From NCBI RefSeq assembly GCF_035917335.1, contig NZ_CP109067.1, positions 7,191,001 through 7,255,000 of the forward strand: a stretch of DNA of 64,000 nucleotides, given 5' to 3'. The position numbers were made by a program, and so were the translations under genes. Source of the DNA: Micromonospora sp. NBC_01813 (GTDB lineage Bacteria > Actinomycetota > Actinomycetes > Mycobacteriales > Micromonosporaceae). This document shows, piece after piece, positions 17,723 to 26,199 of this stretch. The first letter of the stretch is position 1; every line of letters starts with the position of its first letter. The notes beneath the pieces are model-generated. The model was given only the letters and a program-made list of their open reading frames with translations. It made no database searches and was not told the DNA's origin.

Positions 17723-18055
17723 ATGGCGGAGTCGACGGCGGCGGGAACTGGCCGGAGCTGGACCTTCCTGACCAACCACGCACACGTGCTGCTCGCCATC
17801 GCCCGCGACCCGACGATGCGGCTGCGCGATGTCGCCGACAGCGTCGGAGTCACCGAGCGGGCCGCCCAGTCGATCGTCGCCGACCTCGAGGCCGGCGGAT
17901 ACCTGCAGCGTGCCCGGGTCGGTCGGCGCAACCACTACACGGTCAACCCAGCCGGCAGGTTCCGGCACCCCGCCGAGGCGGACCAGCGTGTCGGTGCGCT
18001 GCTCGCGCTGTTCACCGGCGACGAGCCGGCCGACCCGGCGGCCCGCCCGGACTAG
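17723..18055 (+). CDS. Small winged-helix (MarR/ArsR-like) regulator
   Basis: 110 aa. SWTFLTNHAHVLLAIARDPTMRLRDVADSVGVTERAAQSIVADLEAGGYLQRARVGRRNHYTVN forms one winged helix covering residues 12-75. It lacks an obvious effector domain. ATG 17723 has a purine-rich SD (GAGGAAGG region). A possible -10 TACAGT is at 17682-17687. It is transcribed divergently from terC and could regulate it, which is inference. The C-terminal tail is short and acidic. Confidence 0.78.
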   Translation: MAESTAAGTGRSWTFLTNHAHVLLAIARDPTMRLRDVADSVGVTERAAQSIVADLEAGGYLQRARVGRRNHYTVNPAGRFRHPAEADQRVGALLALFTGDEPADPAARPD

Positions 18056-18133
18056 GGAGTGGGGCGAGACCTTCGGCCAGCCGTCGTCGGCTCTGTGACC
18101 TGCTGGGATCTGGTGTCGGAGGGGGCTCTCCCA

Positions 18134-18153
18134 TAGGATCGGAACAGCGTTCC
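18134..18153 (+). promoter_or_regulatory. Predicted IclR operator at a candidate promoter
   Basis: GGAAC-AGC-GTTCC (18141-18153) has perfect 5-bp arms, as in the operator-like sites at 32489 and 38289. A -10-like TAGGAT (18134-18139) ends one base before it, placing the site at the expected transcription start of the membrane-protein gene. Confidence 0.55.
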
Positions 18154-18190
18154 AAACCGGGGCGGGGAGTGCAGCGGCAGGGGCATCGCA

Positions 18191-18913
18191 ATGAGCATCA
18201 GCCAGGCCATCGAGCCGGCGGCCGGATTCGACCTGCACAGCTTCGCGATCCTGCTGCACCTGCTGCTGCTGACCTTCTGGCTCGGCACCGACCTCGGCGT
18301 CTTCTACGCCAGCCGGTTCATCGTCGATCCGACCGGGTCGCCCGCCGGGCGGGCCGTCGCCGCGAAGATCATGCACGTCATCGACCTGTCGCCGCGGATC
18401 TGCCTGGTGCTGATGCTGCCCAGCGGAGTGACCCTGATGGCCGCCAGCGACCTCGGGCGGGAGATCTTCGCCGGTTGGCCGTTGGCGCTGGCCTGGCTGA
18501 TCGGGCTCGGCTGGCTGGCGGTGATGCTCACCGCCTTCCGGGGACCCTCCGGCGGGCTCGCCCAGCGGGCCGACATCACCATCCGGATCGCCGTGGCCGC
18601 CGGACTGCTCGCCGCCGCCGGCTACGCCCTGGTCGCCACCACACCGTTCGGGGTGGACAGCAACCCGCGCTGGCTGGCCGGCAAGGTCGCCGCGTACGCG
18701 CTGTGCATCGTCGGCGGTCTGCTGATCCGGGTCACTCTGCGACCGTTCGGGCCGGCGTTCGCCCGGCTGATGGCCGACGGGTCGACCCCGTCGACCGAGG
18801 CCGCGATCAGCGGATCGATCGCCCGAGCCGTCCCGTGGGTCTTCTTCGTCTGGGCGATGGTGCTGGTCGCCACCGTCCTCGGCGTGGTCAAGCCGGGCAT
18901 GCTGCCCGGCTGA
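18191..18913 (+). CDS. Integral membrane protein, unknown function
   Basis: 240 aa with about six hydrophobic segments: FAILLHLLLLTFWLGTDLGVFYASRF, ICLVLMLPSGVTLMA, LALAWLIGLGWLAVMLTAF, IAVAAGLLAAAGYALVA, VAAYALCIVGGLLIRV and WVFFVWAMVLVATVLGVV. The HLLLLTFWLGTDLG segment with a helix-embedded His resembles the CopD/DUF2269 type of small membrane proteins, possibly haem or metal binding. A GGAAC-N3-GTTCC operator lies 38 bp upstream of the start, so it may belong to the IclR regulon of the neighbouring catabolic island. It converges with the SnoaL-like gene (15-bp gap). Confidence 0.7.
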   Translation: MSISQAIEPAAGFDLHSFAILLHLLLLTFWLGTDLGVFYASRFIVDPTGSPAGRAVAAKIMHVIDLSPRICLVLMLPSGVTLMAASDLGREIFAGWPLALAWLIGLGWLAVMLTAFRGPSGGLAQRADITIRIAVAAGLLAAAGYALVATTPFGVDSNPRWLAGKVAAYALCIVGGLLIRVTLRPFGPAFARLMADGSTPSTEAAISGSIARAVPWVFFVWAMVLVATVLGVVKPGMLPG

Positions 18914-18928
18914 CCAGCCGCAGGATCG

Positions 18929-19402
18929 TCAGGTCGCCGCCGGGGTGACCAGCCAGTCGCCGACCCCGTACGGGTCGGCCAGCGGCTGCGACGCGTGCTC
19001 GTGCACGATCCGCCACCGGTCGGTGTCGCGACGCAGCACCCAGGTCAGCCGCATCGGCACGGCCCGCTCACCGGCCACCGTCCGGATCGACATCCGTACG
19101 GTGGCGCTCAGGCTGGACAGCGCGCCCGCCTCGCCGGCGGCGTCACCGTCGGTGCCGTGCACCCACGGACCGTCGGTGATGTCGACGGCGGTCACCGACA
19201 TCGCGGCGGCGCAGAAGTCCCGCCAACCCTTGGCGACCGCGGTGTGCCCGACGGTCTGCCAGCGTGGCCCCTCGACGAACACGTGCAGGTCCTCGACGCC
19301 GGCGTAGCAGTCGACGATCGCGTCGGCGTCACCGGCGACGATCGCCGTCAGCAGCGTGTCGAGCGCCCCGCGTGGGGTCGCCGGATCCGTGGCGTTTCCC
19401 AT
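18929..19402 (-). CDS. SnoaL/NTF2-like protein, last gene of the catabolic operon
   Basis: 157 aa cone-shaped NTF2 fold: RGALDTLLTAIVAGDADAIVDCYAGVEDLHVFVEGP at the start and MRLTWVLRRDTDRWRIVHEHASQPLADPYG at the end. It is clearly paralogous to the protein at 37792-38250 (shared HEH.SQPLADPYG.GDW end). The fold is used by small isomerases, hydratases and dioxygenase beta subunits; no catalytic assignment is possible. ATG 19402 is 11 bp after the stop of the lipocalin-like gene. It probably belongs to the 14-gene operon starting at 32464. Confidence 0.8.
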   Translation of the reverse strand: MGNATDPATPRGALDTLLTAIVAGDADAIVDCYAGVEDLHVFVEGPRWQTVGHTAVAKGWRDFCAAAMSVTAVDITDGPWVHGTDGDAAGEAGALSSLSATVRMSIRTVAGERAVPMRLTWVLRRDTDRWRIVHEHASQPLADPYGVGDWLVTPAAT

Positions 19403-19413
19403 CGTTTGCCTCC

Positions 19414-19866
19414 TCAACGCCAGTCCGCAGGCACGCCGCCGGCCTGTCGGGTCTCCCGGATCACCGAGATGCCGATCAAGGTGTCGCCCTCGAACCGCTG
19501 CCACAGCCGCAGCTTCTCGTCCGAGGTGACCATGGTGACCAGCTCGTCGACCCGTACCCCGGTCTCCTGCCAGTGGCCAGTGAAGAACAGCGCCCGGTCG
19601 TCGAGCACGGTCGCGGTGCCGGTGAAGCCCACCATGCCCAGGTCGAGGGTGCCGTCGTCGGCGAGCCGGCCCCGGAAGTCCGAGATGCGTTCCTGCGCCG
19701 TTCCCGGGCGGTGGACCAGCCGTTCGTACCAGAGCGGCCCGTCCAGGCGCAGCTCCTGCCGGCTGTCGAAGGTCTCGATCACCTCACCGGTAGGGGACAG
19801 ATGGGTGTACGTCCCGTCCCACACCCCCAGGGATCGTTCCAGATACTCCCGCATGGACACCGTCAC
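19414..19866 (-). CDS. Lipocalin-like/DUF3598-type beta-barrel protein
   Basis: 150 aa. The opening MREYLERSLGVWDGTYTHLSPTGEVIETF, then alternating beta strands and a final RLWQRFEGDTLIGISVIRE, resembles small lipocalin-like or DUF3598-type barrels. Its function is unknown; a ligand-binding or isomerase role in the pathway is possible. ATG 19866 overlaps the stop of the upstream ATPase gene (19863) by 4 bp; an in-frame ATG lies 5 codons in. Confidence 0.62.
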   Translation of the reverse strand: MTVSMREYLERSLGVWDGTYTHLSPTGEVIETFDSRQELRLDGPLWYERLVHRPGTAQERISDFRGRLADDGTLDLGMVGFTGTATVLDDRALFFTGHWQETGVRVDELVTMVTSDEKLRLWQRFEGDTLIGISVIRETRQAGGVPADWR

Positions 19867-20915
19867 GGCTGGTCCTCCTCTTGTCGTCGAACATCGGGGT
19901 CGGCACCGACACCGTCGACGGTGTCGGCCGGGACCCGGTGGCAGGCGACCGACCGGCCGGCCGCCACCGGCAGCAGCGGTGGCGTCACGTCATGACAGAC
20001 CGGCAAGGTGACCGGGCAGCGGGTGACGAACCGGCAGCCGGCACCGGTCAGTTCGGTGTCCGGTTCGCTCGCCGGGCGGGAACGCACCGCCGGCCGGGTG
20101 CGTGGGTCCGGGTTGGGGATCGCCTCGCGCAGGGCCCGGGTGTACGGGTGGGCCGGTTCGGCGAGGATCTGCTCCGTCGGACCGATCTCCACCAGCGTGC
20201 CCTGATACAGCACCGCGATCCGGTCCGCGACCCGGGACACCACCGACAGGTCGTGGCTGATGAACAGCAGGGACAATCCGAACTCGGTCCGGGCGCGGGC
20301 CAGCAGGTCCACCACCTGGGTCGCCGAGCTGGAGTCCAGACTGGCGGTGGGTTCGTCGGCGACCAGGAACGACGGCGACAGGATCAACGCCCGGGCCACG
20401 CAGACCCGCTGCAGTTGCCCGCCGCTGAGTTCGTGTGGGTAGCGGTCCAGCATCATCTCGGGCAGCCCGACCAGGCCGAGCAGTTCCCGGGCCCGGTCGA
20501 TCCGCGAGGCCTCGTCGCCGATGCCGTTGACCCGCAGCGGGTCGGTCAGCGCGGCGGCGATGGTGAAACGTCGGTTGACCGAGGCGTACGGGTTCTGGAA
20601 CACCAACTGCATCCGGCGTCGCAGCACCCGTAGCTGTGCCTCGGTCAACGCGGCGGTGTCCTGACCGTCGAAGACGACCTGCCCGGCGGACTGCCGGTTG
20701 AGCTGCAGCAGGATCCGGCCCAGGGTGCTCTTGCCGGAACCCGACTCACCGATCAGCCCGACGCTCTCGCCGGTGGCGATGTCCAGGTCGACGTCCCGCA
20801 GCACCGGCGGCAACGGCGTCGCCGACCACCAGCGCCGGCCCCCGCCGTACCGGTGGTTGATGCGCCGGGCGGCGACCAGCGGCGCCCCGGGCGTGGTGGT
20901 CCGCGGCCCGGTCAT
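19863..20915 (-). CDS. Oligopeptide-type ABC transporter ATP-binding protein (DppF/OppF-like)
   Basis: 350 aa ATPase subunit. Walker A GESGSGKS, Q-loop VFQNPYASVN, signature LSGGQLQRV and Walker B LVADEPTASLD are intact. The C-terminal extension with Cys residues (GAGCRFVTRCPVTLPVCHDVTPPLLP) is the oligopeptide-transporter domain that binds an iron-sulfur cluster in some members. ATG 20915 overlaps the stop of the partner ATPase by 4 bp (20912-20915). With the second ATPase, two permeases and a solute-binding protein in the same operon it makes a complete importer, although MFS, VOC and alcohol dehydrogenase genes separate the permeases from the ATPases. Confidence 0.92.
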   Translation of the reverse strand: MTGPRTTTPGAPLVAARRINHRYGGGRRWWSATPLPPVLRDVDLDIATGESVGLIGESGSGKSTLGRILLQLNRQSAGQVVFDGQDTAALTEAQLRVLRRRMQLVFQNPYASVNRRFTIAAALTDPLRVNGIGDEASRIDRARELLGLVGLPEMMLDRYPHELSGGQLQRVCVARALILSPSFLVADEPTASLDSSSATQVVDLLARARTEFGLSLLFISHDLSVVSRVADRIAVLYQGTLVEIGPTEQILAEPAHPYTRALREAIPNPDPRTRPAVRSRPASEPDTELTGAGCRFVTRCPVTLPVCHDVTPPLLPVAAGRSVACHRVPADTVDGVGADPDVRRQEEDQP

Positions 20916-21727
20916 GACGTCGCCCCGGTCGCGATCCGGGGCAACGACGCCATCGACGCCAGCAGGTGCCGGGTGTAGTCGTGGGTCGGCCGTTCGAACA
21001 GCGAGATCACGTCGGTGTCCTCCACCACCTCGCCCCGGCACATCACCAGCGCCCGGTCACACAGTTCGGCGACCACCGGCAGGTTGTGCGTGACGATGAT
21101 CAGTGAGAAGCCCAGTTCGGCCTGGAGCGCGTGCAGAAGGTCCAGCACCTGGGCCTGGGTGGTGACGTCCAGGCTGGACGTCGGTTCGTCGGCGAGCAAC
21201 ACCTTCAGCCGTGGGCTGGAGCAGGCCAGCGCGATCATGATCCGCTGCAGTTGGCCCTGGCTGAACTCGAACGGGTAGCGGTCGAGCTTGTCCCGGGCGT
21301 CGATGCTGACGCTGGCCAGCGCCCGCAGCATCGTCTCGGTGTACCGGGCCCGGGGCAGTTCCGGCTGGTGGAGCCGGAACGAGCGGCGGAACTGGTCACG
21401 GATGGAGAACGCCGGATTCAACGCGTTCACCGGGTCCTGGAAGATCATCGCGATCTCGGAGCCACAGCGGGCCCGGAACTCGCGCCGACTCAGCGACCGC
21501 AGGTCCGTGCCGTCCAACCAGATCCCGTCGGCCCGCACCACTCCCGGCGGGCGGATCAGCCCCAGCACCGCCTTGAGTAGGGTGCTCTTGCCCGATCCGG
21601 ACTCGCCGACGATGCCCAGCTTCTGCCCGGCCGGCACGGCGAGCGACATCGGCGCGACCGCCTCGACGCGCTGCGCGCCGTTGCCGTAGCTGACCTGCAG
21701 ATTCTCAATCACAAGTCTGTCGCTCAT
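20912..21727 (-). CDS. Oligopeptide-type ABC transporter ATP-binding protein (DppD/OppD-like)
   Basis: 271 aa. Walker A GESGSGKS, Q-loop IFQDPVNALNPAF, signature-like FSQGQLQRI (F and Q replacing the canonical LSGG) and Walker B LLADEPTSSLD are visible. It lacks the long Cys-containing C-terminal extension of its partner. ATG 21727 overlaps the MFS gene stop (21705) by 23 bp. Partner of the ATPase at 19863-20915. Confidence 0.9.
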   Translation of the reverse strand: MSDRLVIENLQVSYGNGAQRVEAVAPMSLAVPAGQKLGIVGESGSGKSTLLKAVLGLIRPPGVVRADGIWLDGTDLRSLSRREFRARCGSEIAMIFQDPVNALNPAFSIRDQFRRSFRLHQPELPRARYTETMLRALASVSIDARDKLDRYPFEFSQGQLQRIMIALACSSPRLKVLLADEPTSSLDVTTQAQVLDLLHALQAELGFSLIIVTHNLPVVAELCDRALVMCRGEVVEDTDVISLFERPTHDYTRHLLASMASLPRIATGATS

Positions 21728-23219
21728 GCTTACCTTCCTGCTTGTCGACGGTGCGGCCGGCGTCGTCCGCCGCACCTCGGACGACGCCGTCGGTGGCCAT
21801 CGGACCCGGGACGATGTCGTCCACTGGGCGCTGGCCGGTCAGGGCGGCCGCCACCCGGTGGCGGATCAGCCATGCCGCCGGCAGCAGCGCGATCCCGGCG
21901 AACAGCAACGTCACCTGCAACGGCGACAGCGCCGCCACCCCGCCGGCCACCCCCACCTGCTGGTAGATGCTGCCCAGCACGGTGACCCCGACCACCGACC
22001 CGACCTGACGGGCCAGGCTCAGGTTCGTCAGCGCCGAGGGCAGTGCGGCGGGCCGCACCAGGCTCATCGCCGCCGCGGTGTCCCCGGCGAACAGCACCCC
22101 GACGGCGAGACCGATCGGCGGCAACGACAGCGCGAGCACCACGAGCGGTGCCGCTCCGACCACCCCGACGACCAGGTACGCGACCGCCAGCCACAGCGCC
22201 GCCAGCGACATCAGGGCACCCAGCCCGAAGCGTTGGGTGAGCCGGCCGGCTACCTGGCTGCCAACCGGGATCAGCGCCATCGTGGCGAACACCGCCCAGC
22301 CGGCCACCGACGCCGACATCTCCTGCTCCACCTGCAACGACAGGCTGAGCACGTACCCGCCGCCGGCGACCACCGCGTTGTACGCCACCCCGGCGACGAT
22401 CAGCGCACCGAACCCGGCGTGGCTGAAGACCCGCAGGTCGAATGCTGGGAACCGGGTCCGCCGTTCGAAGATCAGGAACGCCGCGCCGACCGGCACGGCC
22501 AGCCCGACGCTGGTGGTCACCAGCACCCAGTCCGGGTCGGGCCGGCCCGCCTCCAGGATGCCGGCGCAGGCCAGACAGACCGCGGCGCCTCCGGTGAGCA
22601 TGCCGACCAGGTCGAGGCGTCGGCGGTCGACGACCACGTCGGACAGCCGGCTGGCGAGCAGCAGACCGACCGCCGCGGCGACCAGTTCCACCAGGAAGAT
22701 CAGCCGCCAGCTGAGCGTCTCGGTCAACAGCCCGCCGATCACCGGGCCGACGAAGATCCCTACCGAACTGATCGTCACCCAGGCGGCGACCGCGCGTACC
22801 CGTTGGTCGCCGGCGACGTTCGCGTCGAGTAGGGCTGCCGAGTTGGGGATCATCATCGCGCCGCCGGCACCCTGCAGCACCCGGGCCACGACGAGCAGCC
22901 AGAACGACCCGGCGACCAGCGCCAGCAGACTGCCGGCACCGAACAGCACCAGTCCGATCTGGTAGCCCCGGCGTCGGCCGACCCGGGCCGCCAACGCGCC
23001 GGCGCTGGGCAGTACCGCCAGGTTCGCCAGCATGAACGTGACGAACAGCCAGCGGGCGGCGGTCTCGCTGATGCCGACCTCGCGGGCCACCGTCGGCAGG
23101 CTCACCGTCAACGCGGTGTTGTCCAGCATCACCAGGCCCAGCCCGATCGCGCAGGTCAACGCGGCGAGCGGAACACCACCTGCGGGCTGTGCCGGGATTC
23201 GGCCGACGGAACGGGTCAC
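21705..23219 (-). CDS. MFS transporter, DHA2 (14-TM) family
   Basis: 504 aa. The family motif A region AGALAARVGRRRGYQIG follows TM2, and the motif C-like GAGGAMMIPNSAALLD is in TM4-5. It has about 14 hydrophobic segments. DHA2 proteins export drugs or metabolites by proton antiport. In this operon it could export a pathway intermediate or protect against the substrate; that is inference. ATG 23219 is 3 bp downstream of the VOC gene stop. Confidence 0.9.
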   Translation of the reverse strand: MTRSVGRIPAQPAGGVPLAALTCAIGLGLVMLDNTALTVSLPTVAREVGISETAARWLFVTFMLANLAVLPSAGALAARVGRRRGYQIGLVLFGAGSLLALVAGSFWLLVVARVLQGAGGAMMIPNSAALLDANVAGDQRVRAVAAWVTISSVGIFVGPVIGGLLTETLSWRLIFLVELVAAAVGLLLASRLSDVVVDRRRLDLVGMLTGGAAVCLACAGILEAGRPDPDWVLVTTSVGLAVPVGAAFLIFERRTRFPAFDLRVFSHAGFGALIVAGVAYNAVVAGGGYVLSLSLQVEQEMSASVAGWAVFATMALIPVGSQVAGRLTQRFGLGALMSLAALWLAVAYLVVGVVGAAPLVVLALSLPPIGLAVGVLFAGDTAAAMSLVRPAALPSALTNLSLARQVGSVVGVTVLGSIYQQVGVAGGVAALSPLQVTLLFAGIALLPAAWLIRHRVAAALTGQRPVDDIVPGPMATDGVVRGAADDAGRTVDKQEGKHERQTCD

Positions 23220-23222
23220 CGG

Positions 23223-24173
23223 TCAGCCACCCACCCGGGCGAACAGTTCGATCGCCTCACCGCCGGTGCCCAGCAACAGCCGGCTGCGGGCCGGGCCGTG
23301 CATCGGCAGGTCGACCTGCGTCTCGCCGGCCACCGGGCGTCCACCGGCCCGGCATAGCGCCGCCGTGGCGGCGTCGAGGTCGTCGACCTCGAAGGTGATC
23401 GAGTTGATGCCGGTCCGTGGTGGGGCGGCGTCGGTGAACCGGCCGGTCAGGCCGACGTACTGCACGATCTCCACCCGGCCGCCGTCGCCGTGTCCCGGCG
23501 CGTACAGGTTGACGTCGCGTAGCCGTACGCCGCCCGGCACGTGGAAGAAGTCGGTCATCCCGTCGATCGTCTTGTCGAACCAGACCCGCAGCCCGAGGCC
23601 GGTGTAGCAGTCGGTGGCGGCCTGCGCGTCCGGCACGTGCACGGCGACCGTCTGCACCCGGTGCGGCCCGATGCCGGAGCCGGAGAACCCGGTGGCATCC
23701 TCGACGATCTCGAACACGTCCAGCACCGTGCCGTCCGGGTCGTGCGACAACGAGTCCCAGACGGTGATCTCCGGGGTGATGCTCCACTGACGGGGCTCGG
23801 ACAGCACCAGGGCTTCGTCGTCCTGGATCCGGCGGCGTACCTCGTCGATCCGGTCGACCCGCAGGTTCACCGCGTAGTGGCCGTGGTCGCGCCGGGTGTC
23901 GCCGGTGCGGGCCGGGCCGGCGGGTGCCGCCCAGCCGGACAGCCGAAGTAGGCCCGAGGTGGCCCCCGCCGGGCCGAGCACGGCAACCGCCGCAGGGTAC
24001 GCCTCGGCCGACCCCCACAGCCGGGCGGTGCCGGTGCCGTCGTCGTCGGCGGTGTGCAGCACCTGGTAGCCGAAGGCGCGGGTGTAGAACGCGATCGAGG
24101 CGGCCAGGTCCCGGACACCCAGGTTGACGTACCTGACCTCGCTGACCGCACCCGCAACCGGCACCACGCTCAC
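23223..24173 (-). CDS. Two-domain VOC (glyoxalase/extradiol dioxygenase-like) protein
   Basis: 316 aa with two vicinal-oxygen-chelate modules: residues ~12-150 (VRYVNLGVRDLAASIAFYTRAFGYQVLH) and ~170-310 (HRVQTVAVHVPDAQAATDCYTGLGLRVW). The C-terminus ends GGEAIELFARVGG, where a metal-binding Glu of the family falls. This layout is shared by extradiol dioxygenases, 4-hydroxyphenylpyruvate dioxygenase and some isomerases, so oxygenative ring cleavage or a lyase reaction are both possible. GTG 24173 overlaps the alcohol dehydrogenase stop as GTGA. Confidence 0.8.
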   Translation of the reverse strand: MSVVPVAGAVSEVRYVNLGVRDLAASIAFYTRAFGYQVLHTADDDGTGTARLWGSAEAYPAAVAVLGPAGATSGLLRLSGWAAPAGPARTGDTRRDHGHYAVNLRVDRIDEVRRRIQDDEALVLSEPRQWSITPEITVWDSLSHDPDGTVLDVFEIVEDATGFSGSGIGPHRVQTVAVHVPDAQAATDCYTGLGLRVWFDKTIDGMTDFFHVPGGVRLRDVNLYAPGHGDGGRVEIVQYVGLTGRFTDAAPPRTGINSITFEVDDLDAATAALCRAGGRPVAGETQVDLPMHGPARSRLLLGTGGEAIELFARVGG

Positions 24174-25258
24174 CTGACCTGGACGACGAGGTTGCCGTAC
24201 GCGGTGCGATCACGCAGCATCCGCAGCCCGTCGGGCAACTCGCGCAACGGGAGGGTGGCGCCGACAACCGGCCGCAGGTCGCCACGGGCGGCCAGCCCGA
24301 GGACGTCGCGGACCGACTTACGGGTCCAGCTGGACGCCCCGGCGATGGCGATCTCCCGGATCGTCGACTCCTTGAGGTCGAAGTCGGCCCGGTCACCGGA
24401 CATGTAGCCGCCGACGATGATCCGCCCGTGGTGGCGCATCGATCCCATGAACCGTGGCCAGGTCCCGGCACCGGCGATGTCCAGCACACAGTCGATGCCG
24501 GCGCCGTCGGACAACTGCGCGAACCCGGCCGACCAGTCGTCGTCGGCGCGGTGGTCCAGCACCAGCTCGACGCCGAGTTCACGCAGTCTGCGGGCCTTCT
24601 CCGGCCCCCCGGCGGTGGCCGCTACCCGGGTGCCGGCCAGTTTGGCGATCTGCACCAGCATCGAGCCGACCCCGCTGGACCCACCGGTGACCAGCACCGT
24701 CTCGTTCGGCCGTAGCTGACCCCGGACGATCGCCATGTGCCAGGCGGTGCCGCCGGAGACGGTCATCGCGGCCGCGTCGGTGTACGACACCTGGTCCGGG
24801 ATGCGCACCGCGAAGCCGGCCGGCACCCGGGCGTACTCGGCGTAGGCGCCGTCGATGGTCCGGCCGAACTTCGGTGCGTTCGGTGCGGCGGCGACCTGGC
24901 AGGTGTTCTCGTTGCCGCCGACGCACTCGTCGCAGTCGCCGCACGCCCACCGGTAGTGCACGGTGACCCGTTCGCCGACGCGGTGCGCGGGTGCGCCGGG
25001 GCCGGCGGCGACGATCATCCCGGCTGCTTCGATCCCGGGAATCATCGGGTACGGCCGGTGCGTGTCCGGGCCTTCCCAGTCGCCCCGGACGAGTTGCATC
25101 TCGGAGCTGTTCAGCCCGATCGCGTGGATCTCCACCAGCACCTCGCCGGCGGCCGGCTCGGGTACCGGTACGTCATCGAACTCCAGTCGGTCGGCCTTGC
25201 TTCGGTGCAACCGCCACGCCTTCATCGCCATCTGCCCCTGGGTCGTCGGTTCCGTCAC
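24170..25258 (-). CDS. Zinc-type alcohol dehydrogenase/quinone oxidoreductase-like protein
   Basis: 362 aa MDR-superfamily enzyme. N-terminal GroES-like domain (EVLVEIHAIGLNSSEMQL), then the four structural-zinc cysteines in CGDCDECVGGNENTC, then a Rossmann domain with VTGGSSGVGSMLVQIAKLAG. The catalytic-zinc Cys and His of true alcohol dehydrogenases are replaced (LNSSE, IPGIEAAG), so a zinc-independent quinone or enoyl reductase is more likely. GTG 25258 overlaps the permease stop as GTGA; ATG 25231 with AGGGG upstream is an alternative start. Confidence 0.85.
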   Translation of the reverse strand: MTEPTTQGQMAMKAWRLHRSKADRLEFDDVPVPEPAAGEVLVEIHAIGLNSSEMQLVRGDWEGPDTHRPYPMIPGIEAAGMIVAAGPGAPAHRVGERVTVHYRWACGDCDECVGGNENTCQVAAAPNAPKFGRTIDGAYAEYARVPAGFAVRIPDQVSYTDAAAMTVSGGTAWHMAIVRGQLRPNETVLVTGGSSGVGSMLVQIAKLAGTRVAATAGGPEKARRLRELGVELVLDHRADDDWSAGFAQLSDGAGIDCVLDIAGAGTWPRFMGSMRHHGRIIVGGYMSGDRADFDLKESTIREIAIAGASSWTRKSVRDVLGLAARGDLRPVVGATLPLRELPDGLRMLRDRTAYGNLVVQVR

Positions 25259-26199
25259 TTGGCTGCCCGCCGGCTGCGCGGGTCGAGTTCGTCCCTGGCG
25301 ACGTCCGCCAGCACGTTGAAGGAGAGTGCGGTGACCGCGATGCCCAGGCACGGGAACGCCGCCAGCCACCAGGCGCCGAGGGTGATGAACCGGCGCGCGT
25401 CGTGCAGGATGGTGCCCCAGCTGGCGTCCGGCGGCTGCACGCCGAGGCCGAGGAAGGAGATCGCCGCTTCGATCTCCACGGCGATCGCCACCGCGAAGGC
25501 GGCCTGCACGATCAGCGGCGCGCTGATGTTGGGCACCACGTGGCGCAGCAGGATGGTCCGGCGTGGGGTGCCGTAGGCCCGGGCGGCCTCGATGTAACTC
25601 TCCCGCAGCTCGGCCAGCACACTGGCCCGGGCCACCCGGGCGAACAGCGGGATGAAGACCAACCCGATCATGCTGGAGATCAGCAGCGTCTTGTTGGTGC
25701 TGGCCAGCCGGGCGCCGACGATCGTGGTGACCACCGGCACCAGGACCAGCAGCGGGAAGGCGAGGATCACGTCCATCGCCCGCATGATCAGGCCGCCACC
25801 GAGGTTGCCGGCCCACAGCGCGGCGAGTAGCCCGAGGGTGGCTCCGGCGAGCGCGGCGATGGTCACCGAGACGATCGCGATCACCAGGGAGACGCGGGCG
25901 CCGGCCAGGAACCGGCTGAACACGTCCCGACCGAACTGGTCGGTGCCCATCCAGTACTCGCCGGACGGCGGCTGCAGCGCCCCACCGGGCATCGAGTCGG
26001 CCGGATGCGGTGCCAGGTACCCGCCGACCGCCGCGACCAGCAGCAGCAACGCCACCACGGCCAGGGAGAAGACGCCGAGTGGGCGCCGGCCGATCGCGGC
26101 CAGCAGCCGGAAGCCGGCCCGGGACCGGACCGCCTCGGACAGCTTCCGCCGCGCGGGCGGCGGCGGTGCCGGGGTCGCCCGGGTCGGTGTGCTGGTCAC
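25255..26199 (-). CDS. Oligopeptide-type ABC transporter permease (DppC-like)
   Basis: 314 aa. A DppC/OppC permease: N-terminal cytosolic segment, one TM (GVFSLAVVALLLLVAAVGGYL), the OppC-type motif GEYWMGTDQFGRDVFSRFLAGARVSL, then five TM helices with the EAA loop ESYIEAARAYGTPRRTILLRHVVPN. GTG 26199 overlaps the stop of the DppB-like gene as GTGA (26196-26199), which sets the start. It forms the translocation pore with the next permease. Confidence 0.92.
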   Translation of the reverse strand: MTSTPTRATPAPPPPARRKLSEAVRSRAGFRLLAAIGRRPLGVFSLAVVALLLLVAAVGGYLAPHPADSMPGGALQPPSGEYWMGTDQFGRDVFSRFLAGARVSLVIAIVSVTIAALAGATLGLLAALWAGNLGGGLIMRAMDVILAFPLLVLVPVVTTIVGARLASTNKTLLISSMIGLVFIPLFARVARASVLAELRESYIEAARAYGTPRRTILLRHVVPNISAPLIVQAAFAVAIAVEIEAAISFLGLGVQPPDASWGTILHDARRFITLGAWWLAAFPCLGIAVTALSFNVLADVARDELDPRSRRAAK

